A stretch of DNA of 64,000 nt from Sphingobacteriales bacterium (GTDB lineage Bacteria; Bacteroidota; Bacteroidia; AKYH767-A; OLB10): NCBI GenBank assembly GCA_021299095.1, contig JAJTFW010000002.1:61503-125502 (forward strand), given 5' to 3'. Below are positions 19,749-27,941 of this stretch, piece by piece. Position numbers and translations under genes: made by a program. A model generated the notes under the pieces. The model was not told the DNA's origin, did not search any database, and was given only the letters and a program-made list of their open reading frames with translations. Every line of letters begins with the position of its first letter. Within the stretch, counting starts at the first letter, position 1.

Positions 19749-20849
19749 ATGAACAATACCTGGATGGACATACTGCTTCTAGACAATAAAATAGAAGCCT
19801 GGTTGCGGTTTGTAGGAATTGTACTTGTGGGTTTCGCGCTTAAAAAGGTGGTTTCTCACCGTGTAGCCGACCTCTTGTATGGTTTTATCCGTCGCCATGT
19901 TCAGGGAGTCAGTGTTTCAGAATTGAGACTCTTGATGCGCAAGCCATTCGGCGTGTTTGTCCTATTGATAAGTCTGTACCTGGCATCGCAGCAAATCCAT
20001 TATCCCACGGCCTGGCACTTGGCTGCCGGGAATGAGTTCGGACTGCGTATGGTTGTATGGAAAATTTTCCAGCTCGGTGTGCTCCTCTCCATCACCTGGG
20101 TCATTACACGTCTGGTCGATTTCCTTGGATTGGTATGGCTGCACCGTGCGCGAATGACAGAATCCATGACCGACGACCAACTGGTGCCGTTCATGAAAGA
20201 GAGTATTAAGCTGGTGGTGATGTTGTTCAGCGCCTTCATCTGCCTGGGCTCCGTGTTTGAAGTCAATGTGGCTTCACTCATTGCAGGATTGGGAATAGGC
20301 GGAATCGCAATTGCACTTGCAGCTAAAGATACGCTGGAGAATCTGCTCGGTTCGTTCACCATCTTTCTAGATAAACCCTTCACACAAGGCGACCTTGTCA
20401 AGGTGGGCCAAGTCACAGGAAGAATCGAAAAAATCGGCTTTAGGAGCACACTGGTACGTACGCTCGAAAAGTCCCTAGTAACAGTACCGAATAAAAAAAT
20501 GATTGATGCTGAGGTTGAGAACATCAGTAAGCGTGAATTCATGCGCAACTCAACACTGCTAATACTTCGTCACGACACCCCCATCAACCTGATCCAGGAA
20601 TTTTGCAGCCGCTTGCATCAACACCTGCTTGAGCAAGACCAGGTCATCGGGGATCCAGCCCCATCCGTACGGCTTGAACGAATTCTGGAACAGGGGCTGG
20701 AAATCCACATTCAGTATTATCTGCGCACCACTGAACCGGACGAATTCAGCGCATGGAGAGCGGCAATCCACCTTCGGACATTGGGTTTGTGCACTGAACT
20801 AGGACTTCGACTCGATAGCAAGACCCAGGATTTCCACCTCCACGGGTAA
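19749..20849 (+). CDS. Mechanosensitive ion channel family protein (MscS-like)
   Basis: The 366-residue inner-membrane protein has several N-terminal membrane helices (about residues 15-35, 55-75, 95-120 and 150-170). The MscS pore helix and hinge follow (GLGIGGIAIALAAKDTLENLLGS, about 178-200). The beta domain begins LDKPFTQGDLVKVGQVTGRIEKIGFRSTLVRTLEKSLVTVPN. These are the defining blocks of MscS channels, which release solutes on osmotic downshock. The gene starts 22 bases after the dehydrogenase stop and may share its transcript. Confidence 0.93.
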   Translation: MNNTWMDILLLDNKIEAWLRFVGIVLVGFALKKVVSHRVADLLYGFIRRHVQGVSVSELRLLMRKPFGVFVLLISLYLASQQIHYPTAWHLAAGNEFGLRMVVWKIFQLGVLLSITWVITRLVDFLGLVWLHRARMTESMTDDQLVPFMKESIKLVVMLFSAFICLGSVFEVNVASLIAGLGIGGIAIALAAKDTLENLLGSFTIFLDKPFTQGDLVKVGQVTGRIEKIGFRSTLVRTLEKSLVTVPNKKMIDAEVENISKREFMRNSTLLILRHDTPINLIQEFCSRLHQHLLEQDQVIGDPAPSVRLERILEQGLEIHIQYYLRTTEPDEFSAWRAAIHLRTLGLCTELGLRLDSKTQDFHLHG

Positions 20850-20905
20850 ATCACCCTACATGTACAGGAAATGCACTATCTTGGAGTGATCCAATCCAAT
20901 ACGGC

Positions 20906-22846
20906 ATGAACTATCAGGAAGCCGAATCGTTTGTGTTCGATTACCTCGAACAACACCTTTCTCCGAAACTCCACTACCATAGTTTCGACCACACGCGCGA
21001 TGTCATGCAAGCGTCGGTCAAACTGTGCGAAATGGAGCAACTAAGTGAAGAGCAGACAATCCTTGTCAGAACAGCAGCCCTGTTACACGACAGTGGCTTT
21101 GCTAAACAATACCAGCGTAACGAACCCATCGGTGCCGCTAACGCCGCAGAGTGGCTTCCTCGCTTTGGTTACTCTCCCGAACAAATCGAATCCGTTAAGG
21201 AATTAATTCTTGCCACCGATATCACAAGGCAGCCCAATGGCCTTTTACAAAAAATCCTTCGGGATGCAGACCTGGATTACATCGGCAGACACGATTTCTT
21301 CTCGATTTCCCAGCGTCTCCGCGAAGAGCTCTTCGAGCACGGTAAATCAATCAAATTGGTCGAATGGCATTTGATAGAGAAAGATTTTCTGGAAAAGCAT
21401 GTGTATTATACCGATTCGGCTTACCGACTGAGAAACCGGGGGAAGCATGAAAACCTGGAAGAAATAAAAGCATTGCTGCAGGAAGCAGGTGGGCTATTCA
21501 GCAAAACGAATACGCGTCACCCGGAAGCCCAACCCTTGCCCGACGAACGTCGCAACATCGTACATACACTCGAGAACACTTCGCTTTTCCAGAATGCTGA
21601 GCCCATCTTGTTGAAGCATGTGGCCATGGCCATCGAGCGCATTCACCTTAAAGCAGAGGAGCCGCTTTTCCGAAAAGGAGATCCGGGCGAAAGCATGTAC
21701 ATCATCGAGGAAGGCACCTTAAAAGTTCACGAGGGATCCATCACTTTCGCCGAACTCGGACCCTCAGAGTATTTCGGTGAAGCCTCGTTGATTGACAATT
21801 CACCACGTAGCGCTTCTGTATCTGCCGCAACAGATGCAATTATTCTTCGAATCGGAGAAAAAGATTTCTACAGCTTGTTGGTCACCTATCCCTCAATCAA
21901 CAGGATGCTCATGAAAGAACTCATAAACCGTCTGCGAAATCAGAACAACGCGGTGGTGAGTGAGTTCAGAAATCGCGAGCAGAAACTCCAGGAGTTGGTT
22001 GAATTGAGAACACGTCAGATTGTCGAAGAGAAAAGGAATGTGGAGCGTAAGTCGCAGGAACTGGAGGCAGCGCTGAAGGAACTTCAGGATGCCCAGCACT
22101 TGCTTATACATCAGGAAAAGATGGCCTCGCTCGGACAAATCACCAGTGGAATCGCGCATGAACTGCTGAACCCACTCAATTTTGTAAACAACTTCAGCGC
22201 TGTTTCCAAGGGACTCGTGGACGAATTATCCGAAAACACAACCGACGAGGATTCTCAAGAAATATGCCGTGACCTGAATGATAATTTGGGACGGATTGCC
22301 CAGCATGGGTATCGTGCTGTAGAAATCGTCCGTAGTATGGCAGAACATTCCGCATCCTTCGGAACAGATAAGCAACAGGTAAATCTGAGAAGTCTGTTGG
22401 AAGATGCAGTTAATGTGACCCGAAAAAGTAACGGAACGGAATTACCGGAGGAAGTCATCGATTTCAAAATCAACATCACGGAGCCAATACCGGTTGTCAG
22501 TGCTGTTTATGGAGACCTGTTCAGGGTCATGATCAACTTGCTGAGGAATGCCACACTGGCGATCGCCGATAATCATGCTGCAGGAAACAATCAGCCTGGA
22601 CATGTTGAGATTAGCTGCACAAGTGACGGCCAAACCGCAGAAGTATTGATCCGCGACAATGGAATCGGAATTGCTGAGAATGATCGAGCAAGGGTCTTTT
22701 TACCCTTCTACACGACACGTGCTGCTGGTAAAGGTGTAGGACTCGGACTAAGCATCAGTCACCAAATCGTTTCGGCTTACGGCGGTACGATTGAATTGAT
22801 GCCCGGACAAGAGGGAACTGCGTTCCGCATGGTGATTCCGGTGTAG
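20906..22846 (+). CDS. HD-domain / cyclic-nucleotide-binding / histidine kinase hybrid
   Basis: This 646-residue cytoplasmic protein has four parts. An HD metal-dependent phosphohydrolase domain covers about 1-190, with metal ligands in HYHSFDHT (His29) and LLHDSGF (His61-Asp62). A cyclic-nucleotide-binding domain covers about 220-345, with FGEASLIDNSPRSASVSA as its phosphate-binding cassette. A long charged coiled coil spans about 350-405. A histidine kinase module follows, with H-box IAHELLNPLNFVNNF (His near 418), N-box NLLRNATLAI, DNGIGI and GKGVGLGLSI. There are no membrane helices. It probably senses a cyclic nucleotide and phosphorylates a response regulator; the partner is not adjacent. 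The HD domain could hydrolyse a nucleotide second messenger, which is inference. Confidence 0.9.
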   Translation: MNYQEAESFVFDYLEQHLSPKLHYHSFDHTRDVMQASVKLCEMEQLSEEQTILVRTAALLHDSGFAKQYQRNEPIGAANAAEWLPRFGYSPEQIESVKELILATDITRQPNGLLQKILRDADLDYIGRHDFFSISQRLREELFEHGKSIKLVEWHLIEKDFLEKHVYYTDSAYRLRNRGKHENLEEIKALLQEAGGLFSKTNTRHPEAQPLPDERRNIVHTLENTSLFQNAEPILLKHVAMAIERIHLKAEEPLFRKGDPGESMYIIEEGTLKVHEGSITFAELGPSEYFGEASLIDNSPRSASVSAATDAIILRIGEKDFYSLLVTYPSINRMLMKELINRLRNQNNAVVSEFRNREQKLQELVELRTRQIVEEKRNVERKSQELEAALKELQDAQHLLIHQEKMASLGQITSGIAHELLNPLNFVNNFSAVSKGLVDELSENTTDEDSQEICRDLNDNLGRIAQHGYRAVEIVRSMAEHSASFGTDKQQVNLRSLLEDAVNVTRKSNGTELPEEVIDFKINITEPIPVVSAVYGDLFRVMINLLRNATLAIADNHAAGNNQPGHVEISCTSDGQTAEVLIRDNGIGIAENDRARVFLPFYTTRAAGKGVGLGLSISHQIVSAYGGTIELMPGQEGTAFRMVIPV

Positions 22847-22870
22847 TCCGCCTGAATTCCGAACCATTGC

Positions 22871-23698
22871 TCACCAGCTTCCGCCGGCTCCGCCGCCGCC
22901 GAAGCGACCGCCACCAAAACCGCCAAAGCCTCCGGAGGAACTACCGCCTCCGAAACCACCACCCATTCCACCGATAAAACCGCGGGGCCGATTACTCCGT
23001 CTTGCTGCAGCTGCAGCCGCGTTGACCAAATTCCAGGCCGTCCAAAATGGAAGGTTGTTGAGGCGTGCATACTGTTTTACAACAGCTACCTGAAAGGCGA
23101 AGTAAAAAAACACAAACAGAAGTAAGGCCCCAATCAAGAGCACATCACCCCAATCAATCCGAAGGGACCTCGGTGCTGCTCCGGGATCCTGATACTCGCC
23201 TTTTACCGCTGCAATTATCTGATCTGTTCCTGCATACAATCCACCATAATAATCACCATCCTTGAAACGCGGGGTGATCACATGCTCAATGATCTGGCTA
23301 CAACGAATATCCGGCAAGGCAGCATCGATGCCGTAGCCCGTAGCGATGAACAAGGTGCGATCGTCCTTGGCCACCAAGAGCAAGACTCCATTATCGTACT
23401 TCGCCGACCCAACACCCCAGGCTTCACCGAGCTCCGCTGCGTACTGGGCTATGTCTTCACCCTCGGTGCTTGAAATCAGTACGACTGAAACCTGCGTGGA
23501 CGTGCAATCATTGAGGAGAACGAGCTTCGACTCCAGGGCCTCGCGCTGAACATCGCTCAGCGTTCCAGTAAAATCATTCACCAGTTGTGGTGGATTTGGA
23601 GTAGGTGGAAGACCTGCAACCACTTGGGCGATGGGCTGAATTAAAAACAGCAGCACCAGGGCCGGAATCACCAGACGGAAATTAAAACGCAGGCGCAT
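22871..23698 (-). CDS. TPM domain protein, secreted and membrane-anchored (YgcG-like)
   Basis: The protein has about 275 residues. A signal peptide (LVIPALVLLFLIQPIAQVVA) is followed by the TPM/repair-PSII domain (PPTPNPPQLVNDFTGTLSDVQREALESKL, then GVLLLVAKDDRTLFIATGYGIDAALPD). A membrane helix (ILLIGALLLFVFFYFAFQ region) and a Gly/Ser/Phe-rich tail ending GGGGAGGSW come last. This is the YgcG architecture. The gene overlaps the upstream TPM gene by 17 bases with the ATG at 23698; another ATG at 23710 is possible. It is the third gene of the lemA-TPM-TPM operon. Its molecular role is unsettled in the family. Confidence 0.88.
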   Translation of the reverse strand: MRLRFNFRLVIPALVLLFLIQPIAQVVAGLPPTPNPPQLVNDFTGTLSDVQREALESKLVLLNDCTSTQVSVVLISSTEGEDIAQYAAELGEAWGVGSAKYDNGVLLLVAKDDRTLFIATGYGIDAALPDIRCSQIIEHVITPRFKDGDYYGGLYAGTDQIIAAVKGEYQDPGAAPRSLRIDWGDVLLIGALLLFVFFYFAFQVAVVKQYARLNNLPFWTAWNLVNAAAAAARRSNRPRGFIGGMGGGFGGGSSSGGFGGFGGGRFGGGGAGGSW

Positions 23699-24113
23699 CG
23701 GGTAGCTCATTGATATCGTCGTGCTTCTTTGGAAAATGTTCGCGAAGGCGCTGGCCCAATTCCGCAAGTCCGGCAGTAATTCCGTCCGTAAACCTTCCCG
23801 ACCGGAACTCAGCTTGCATCTTAAAGCCCAAATCATCCCAATATGTCTGCCCTAGAAGTTCGTGAACACCTGAATCACCGAAAACAGCGAAGCGATGATC
23901 TTCCATGGCTAAATACAACAACACAGCATTGCGGTCGCGCGTCTTTTCCATACCCAACTCCTGAAATACCCAGGCCGCCTTTTCAACCGGATCACCCTTG
24001 CATTTATCGTCGATAAACACCCGGATTTCGGCGGAAGTATGCAATTCCGCTTCAGCAACCGAATCGGCAATTCGCTCCCGATCACTGGCCGAAAAAAAAT
24101 CAGGCGCTCGCAT
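23682..24113 (-). CDS. TPM domain protein, cytoplasmic form
   Basis: The 143-residue protein is a TPM domain alone, without signal peptide or membrane helix. SDRERIADSVAEAELHTSAEIRVFID is followed by RDRNAVLLYLAMEDHRFAVFGDSGVHELLG. It is the second member of the lemA operon and a paralogue of the larger secreted TPM protein next to it. The ATG at 24113 is 2 bases after the lemA stop; a TTG at 24119 is less likely. The function is unknown beyond the constant association with LemA. Confidence 0.88.
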   Translation of the reverse strand: MRAPDFFSASDRERIADSVAEAELHTSAEIRVFIDDKCKGDPVEKAAWVFQELGMEKTRDRNAVLLYLAMEDHRFAVFGDSGVHELLGQTYWDDLGFKMQAEFRSGRFTDGITAGLAELGQRLREHFPKKHDDINELPDAPAF

Positions 24114-24115
24114 GG

Positions 24116-24706
24116 TCAAAATGCCACTTTGGGAGCCTGCTGTGCAGCCGTCTCGGCTTCGAAGAATGGTCGGGCATGGAAACCGTAAACTCCGGCAAGC
24201 ATTACCTGTGGGAACTTACGTATGTAGGCGTTGTATTCATTAGCGGCCTCATTGAATTTCCGTCTTGCATTCGAGATTCTATTTTCGGTCGATTCAAGCT
24301 GAACTTGTAATTCCGAAAAGTTGCGATTCGCTTTGAGATCAGGGTATTGTTCAACAACCACCATCAGCCTGCCCAGCGCTGTACTGAGCTGCCCCTGGGC
24401 CTGCTGGAATTTCGCAAGATCTTCAGGAGTCATATTCGAAGGGTCGACTTTTACCTGTGTCGCGTTGGCGCGGGCCTCGATGACGGCGGTGAGGGTCGAC
24501 TTTTCGAATTCAGCAGCACCTTTCACCGTGCTGACCAGATTGGGAATCAAGTCAAGTCGGCGCTGGTAGTCATTCTGAACTTGCGCCCAGGCGGATTCAA
24601 CCTTGACCTGTCGGTCGACCATGGAATTATACATGCTGGCGAACATGCCTACCAGTAACAAAATGACTCCTACGACTACAATTCCGATGAGCAAGGGTTT
24701 TTTCAT
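24116..24706 (-). CDS. lemA: LemA family protein
   Basis: The 196-residue protein has an N-terminal membrane helix (LLIGIVVVGVILLLVGMFASMYN, residues 5-27) and a long helical-bundle domain. The domain carries the family blocks VESAWAQVQNDYQRRLDLIPNLV and QLESTENRISNARRKFNEAANEYN, and ends in PFFEAETAAQQAPKVAF. LemA proteins have the N terminus outside and the helical domain on the other side of the inner membrane, with no firm biochemical role. Here it leads a three-gene operon with two TPM proteins. Confidence 0.93.
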   Translation of the reverse strand: MKKPLLIGIVVVGVILLLVGMFASMYNSMVDRQVKVESAWAQVQNDYQRRLDLIPNLVSTVKGAAEFEKSTLTAVIEARANATQVKVDPSNMTPEDLAKFQQAQGQLSTALGRLMVVVEQYPDLKANRNFSELQVQLESTENRISNARRKFNEAANEYNAYIRKFPQVMLAGVYGFHARPFFEAETAAQQAPKVAF

Positions 24707-24763
24707 GGGTTATCTGGGGATTGAAAATTAAAGACGATTAAAGCGGTTGGTTATTGTGCGGAT

Positions 24764-25429
24764 TCAGGACCATTGGAAGCGAAGGTATTTGATCAGCTCG
24801 CCTTTGTCCATGAATATTTTCTCGTATGTGGTTCGGATGCTGAGGTCGAATCCCTCGGGTGGCGAGGTATAAAGGTCGCGGGTTTTGACGATGAAGGAAC
24901 CACTCTGCTGCTCCAACATTTCGACTGAATAGTCGAAAAAACCCGTATTGTCCGTCTTGAGGTGCAACAACCCGCCAGGCCCTGACAGGCTCCGGTACAA
25001 GTTCAGGAAGCGGGGATTGGTAAGTCGGAGATTCTCGCGCGAGAGCTGGGGCTGTGGATCCGGGAAGGTGATCCAAATCTGGGCCGCTTCACCCGGCTCG
25101 AAAAAAAGGTGCAACCACTCGATACGTAAGCGCAGAAAAGCTGCATTTCGGATATCCTCCTCGTTAATGGTTTTTGCTCCCCGCCAAAGCCGAGCACCCT
25201 TGACATCAATACCGATGAAATTCAGCTCAGGGAAGGATTTGGCCATGGCAACGGTGTATTCCCCCCTGCCGCAACCAAGTTCAAGCACTACGGGATTGCT
25301 GTTTCCGAATACTTCCTTTGCCCAGTTGCCTTTCAGTCCGTGATCCGTGTGAATTAGCGGAAAAGGAAATTGAAAAGTACGTTGAAAGCCCTTCAACTCT
25401 TCGAACCGCTGCAATTTCCGTTTGGCCAT
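24764..25429 (-). CDS. trmB: tRNA (guanine-N7-)-methyltransferase
   Basis: The 221-residue SAM-dependent enzyme makes m7G46 in tRNA. It has VLELGCGRGEYT (SAM motif I), FIGIDVKGARLWRGA (motif II) and ITFPDPQPQLSRENLRLTNPRFL, the TrmB FPDPWPK-type block in a divergent form. The gene is divergent from the glycosyltransferase gene. A -7-like box on the minus strand (TACTTTCG, 25443-25450) lies 13 bases before the ATG. The divergent catalytic-loop motif is the only feature that lowers certainty. Confidence 0.92.
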   Translation of the reverse strand: MAKRKLQRFEELKGFQRTFQFPFPLIHTDHGLKGNWAKEVFGNSNPVVLELGCGRGEYTVAMAKSFPELNFIGIDVKGARLWRGAKTINEEDIRNAAFLRLRIEWLHLFFEPGEAAQIWITFPDPQPQLSRENLRLTNPRFLNLYRSLSGPGGLLHLKTDNTGFFDYSVEMLEQQSGSFIVKTRDLYTSPPEGFDLSIRTTYEKIFMDKGELIKYLRFQWS

Positions 25430-25478
25430 GTTGCTTTGCGGTACGAAAGTACGTTAGTACCCACACCTGTCAAAACCC

Positions 25479-25486
25479 TACATTTG
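25479..25486 (+). promoter_or_regulatory. -7 box placed for a leaderless mRNA (glycosyltransferase)
   Basis: TACATTTG is a perfect TAnnTTTG match that ends four bases before the ATG at 25491. If transcription starts at the usual distance, the mRNA begins at or next to the start codon. Confidence 0.5.
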
Positions 25487-25490
25487 ATGA

Positions 25491-26567
25491 ATGCAGGCTC
25501 CGTCGAAGCACATCCTGTTTACGGTCCTCGACTGGGGACTCGGACATGCTACACGGAGTGTGCCTGTCATTGAAGAACTGTTGCAGCGCGGCATGCGCAT
25601 CAGTCTTGCAGGCGAAGGTTATTCACTCGAAGTCTTGAAGCGTCAATTTCCAGAACTGCCCTCCTACCCACTGCATGGTATTCAGGTGCGCAGCAAGCAC
25701 CGCGAACCGACGCCACTCTGGTTGCTAAGAATAGCCATGACCATGCCTGGCCAAATACGCAACGAGCGGAGGCAATTAGCCACCTTGTGTGAGCGAATCC
25801 TCCCCGATGCCATCATCAGTGACAACCGTTATGGTGCCTGGCATCCAACCATTCCCTCGGCGCTCATCTGTCATCAACTTAATCTGCCAACACACGGCTT
25901 GTTGGAACCACTTGTACAGGTATTTTATCGTCCATACCTCAATCGCTTTTCAGAGTGCTGGATTCCGGATGTACCTGGCAATGATAGCCTTTCGGGAAAG
26001 CTGAGTAAAGCGAAACTACATGGAACGAAAATCGCATACATCGGTATCTTGTCAAGACTCAAAGCGGGGCTGAAAGAAGTGAGTTGCGATGCAAATGACT
26101 TGCTCATCCTTCTTTCGGGCCCCGAACCTCAGCGCGGGATTCTGGAGCAAAAACTTCTTGCTGAACTCAGCTCAAAAAGCCTACGCGTTGTGCTGTTTCC
26201 GGGCAGACCTCCCATTGAATCCGATGCACGGCTTCCAGAATCGATTCAAGTACGCTGTAAGCCCGAAGTGGATGAACTATCCCTCCAGTTAACTACGGCA
26301 AAATACATCGTTTGCAGACCTGGATACTCGAGCCTGATGGACTTGGCGCGACTCAACAGACCAGCCCGCTGTATTCCGACTCCCGGTCAGCCCGAGCAGC
26401 AGTACTTGGGAGTTATTCATGCCAATAAAAAACGCATTGAATTGCGCCACCAGCATGAAAACCGTTTACTTGACCACCTCGAGTCGCTGGACGAATGCGT
26501 AGGATGGCCCGATACACAAAGTAATCTATTGAACGAAACACTCGACCGTTTTCTGAAAACCATCTGA
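25491..26567 (+). CDS. Glycosyltransferase, MurG-like (GT-B fold)
   Basis: The 358-residue protein opens with a GT-B N-terminal strand-loop, HILFTVLDWGLGHATRSVPVIEEL. This resembles the glycine loop of MurG and related UDP-sugar transferases. The C-terminal half has LLILLSGPEPQRGILE and the sugar-nucleotide region YIVCRPGYSSLMDLARLNRPARCIPTPGQPEQQYLG, similar to the family 28 C-terminal domain. No signal peptide or membrane helix is seen. True MurG is normally in the mur operon, so this is probably another glycan or lipid glycosyltransferase; donor and acceptor cannot be told. The promoter suggests a leaderless transcript. Confidence 0.8.
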   Translation: MQAPSKHILFTVLDWGLGHATRSVPVIEELLQRGMRISLAGEGYSLEVLKRQFPELPSYPLHGIQVRSKHREPTPLWLLRIAMTMPGQIRNERRQLATLCERILPDAIISDNRYGAWHPTIPSALICHQLNLPTHGLLEPLVQVFYRPYLNRFSECWIPDVPGNDSLSGKLSKAKLHGTKIAYIGILSRLKAGLKEVSCDANDLLILLSGPEPQRGILEQKLLAELSSKSLRVVLFPGRPPIESDARLPESIQVRCKPEVDELSLQLTTAKYIVCRPGYSSLMDLARLNRPARCIPTPGQPEQQYLGVIHANKKRIELRHQHENRLLDHLESLDECVGWPDTQSNLLNETLDRFLKTI

Positions 26568-26590
26568 ACCTTTGTTTTAGCTAGATTCGC

Positions 26591-26766
26591 CTTGCCAAGG
26601 TTTTCCAATCTCTAATTGGAAATGAAAAGGGAACGCTGTGAAATCCGGCGACAGTCCCCGCTGCTGTAAACAGGGTTTGCAAGCTTTGCAAGCCAGGATG
26701 AACGCCACTGAATGATCCGGGAAGGCATCCGAACTGTGAGTCAGAAGACCTGCCTGGGCAACATAC
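26591..26766 (+). ncRNA. Cobalamin (AdoCbl) riboswitch
   Basis: The conserved elements appear in order: GGAAATGAAAAGGGAACGC (about 26618-26636), GTGAAATCCGGCGACAGTCCCCGCTGCTGTAA (about 26638-26669), the B12 box region GCCACTG (26704-26710), CCGGGAAGGC and GTGAGTCAGAAGACCTGCC (about 26736-26754). Binding of adenosylcobalamin represses downstream genes. The next gene encodes a BtuG-like surface lipoprotein, which fits a B12-uptake regulon. Ends are approximate. Confidence 0.95.
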
Positions 26767-26767
26767 C

Positions 26768-26842
26768 AGCGCCCCTTCGGAGGAGAGGAAGGCTGCGGCC
26801 TGGCTAATTGCCAGTCTACTCCACCCTCTTTCGGCGGGCGCT
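26768..26842 (+). promoter_or_regulatory. Likely expression platform of the cobalamin riboswitch
   Basis: AGCGCCC (26768-26774) pairs perfectly with GGGCGCT (26836-26842). Between them lies at least one further hairpin (CTGGC with GCCAG, 26810-26824). No U tract follows, so the structure would act on the start region at 26874 rather than as a terminator. The mechanism is inferred. Confidence 0.45.
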
Positions 26843-26873
26843 AAATCGTTGTTTTAAAAACACATAAAGCGCC

Positions 26874-27941
26874 ATGAATTACCCCCGCATCCTCCTATCA
26901 GTCGTCCTAAGCCAGTTTCTGCTGATTAGCTGTGAAAAGGAACCTGACCGCTCCAACGACTCAGTACCTCCCAGCCTGAAAGGTGTATTCTGCATCAACG
27001 AGGGCGCCTTTCTTGCTTCCAACGGAGGAGTTACGTTTTGGCCATCGGATGGGAGCGCAGGTGTCGTCGATCTTTTTTCAACTGCCAATGGCTTCCCGGC
27101 TGGAGACGTCCTGCAATCGATGCGCATCCATAATGGCAGGGCATATCTGTGTGTTAACAATTCACAGAAAATTGAAGTTGTGTCCATGGCCGACTTCAAG
27201 CGCTTAGGGACAATCAGTGGAATTGCAGGCCCAAGATATTTCTTGGGATTAAATGATTCACTTGGTGTTGTTAGCGATTGGGTCAGCAATCAGGTTTACC
27301 TGATACACCTCAATTCCTTCGCTCCAATCGATTCCCTGGCCTGCGGCACAGGACCTGATCAAATGGCACTATTAAACAACCTTCTTTTTGTGTGTAATAG
27401 CGGAGGGTTTGGCGAGGACAGCAGTATAACCATCATAAATACCAACTCGTTTTCCGTTCAAGCCACCATTCAAACTCCTGTCAATCCAGCCTCAATCAAA
27501 ACCACCACGAATGGCGACCTACTGGTTTTATGCAAAGGCAGCCTTGGTGACGACTTCACACCCAGCCCCGATGATCCGGGTGGCGCTATACTGCGCATCA
27601 ATCCGACAAGCTTATCCGTCACAGATAGCATTCAATACAACTGGGACCAACACCCCTTACAGCTACAACTCAGCCAAGACAATACAACTGCGTATTTTCT
27701 GATGGGAACCGGTGCCTATACCGGGAAAATAGTAAAGCAATCCGCCACCGACTTCAATCAAGCACACCAGGAGCTCAGCAACCGCGAATTCTATTCATTG
27801 GGCCTGGAAACGGATGGCACACGGTTGTATGCCGGAAAAGCATCATTCAGTGCCAACACCCACACACTGCGATACACCACTCAAGGAACCCCTGAAATCA
27901 GCGGACCAAAAGCAGGTCATCAGAATAAGCTGAGTTGCTAA
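26874..27941 (+). CDS. BtuG-like surface lipoprotein (YncE/DUF5074-type beta-propeller)
   Basis: The 355-residue protein has a lipoprotein signal with lipobox LLISC (Cys20). A seven-bladed-propeller type repeat follows, with blades starting like NEGAFLASNGGVTFWPSDG, VCNSGGFGEDSSITIINTNS and DPGGAILRINPTSL. In Bacteroides the related BtuG lipoprotein binds cobalamin on the cell surface and hands it to BtuB. The cobalamin riboswitch directly upstream is strong support for the same role here. No btuB or btuF follows. The last 44 bases overlap a convergent gene, and the C terminus (SGPKAGHQNKLSC) lacks the NGFYF-like ending I expect for the family, so the 3' end may have been altered. Confidence 0.82.
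   Translation: MNYPRILLSVVLSQFLLISCEKEPDRSNDSVPPSLKGVFCINEGAFLASNGGVTFWPSDGSAGVVDLFSTANGFPAGDVLQSMRIHNGRAYLCVNNSQKIEVVSMADFKRLGTISGIAGPRYFLGLNDSLGVVSDWVSNQVYLIHLNSFAPIDSLACGTGPDQMALLNNLLFVCNSGGFGEDSSITIINTNSFSVQATIQTPVNPASIKTTTNGDLLVLCKGSLGDDFTPSPDDPGGAILRINPTSLSVTDSIQYNWDQHPLQLQLSQDNTTAYFLMGTGAYTGKIVKQSATDFNQAHQELSNREFYSLGLETDGTRLYAGKASFSANTHTLRYTTQGTPEISGPKAGHQNKLSC

Noticed and set aside
22880-22980. GC-rich repetitive stretch that could look like a repeat element
   Set aside because: It encodes the Gly/Ser-rich tail of the TPM protein; the repeats are codon-level only.
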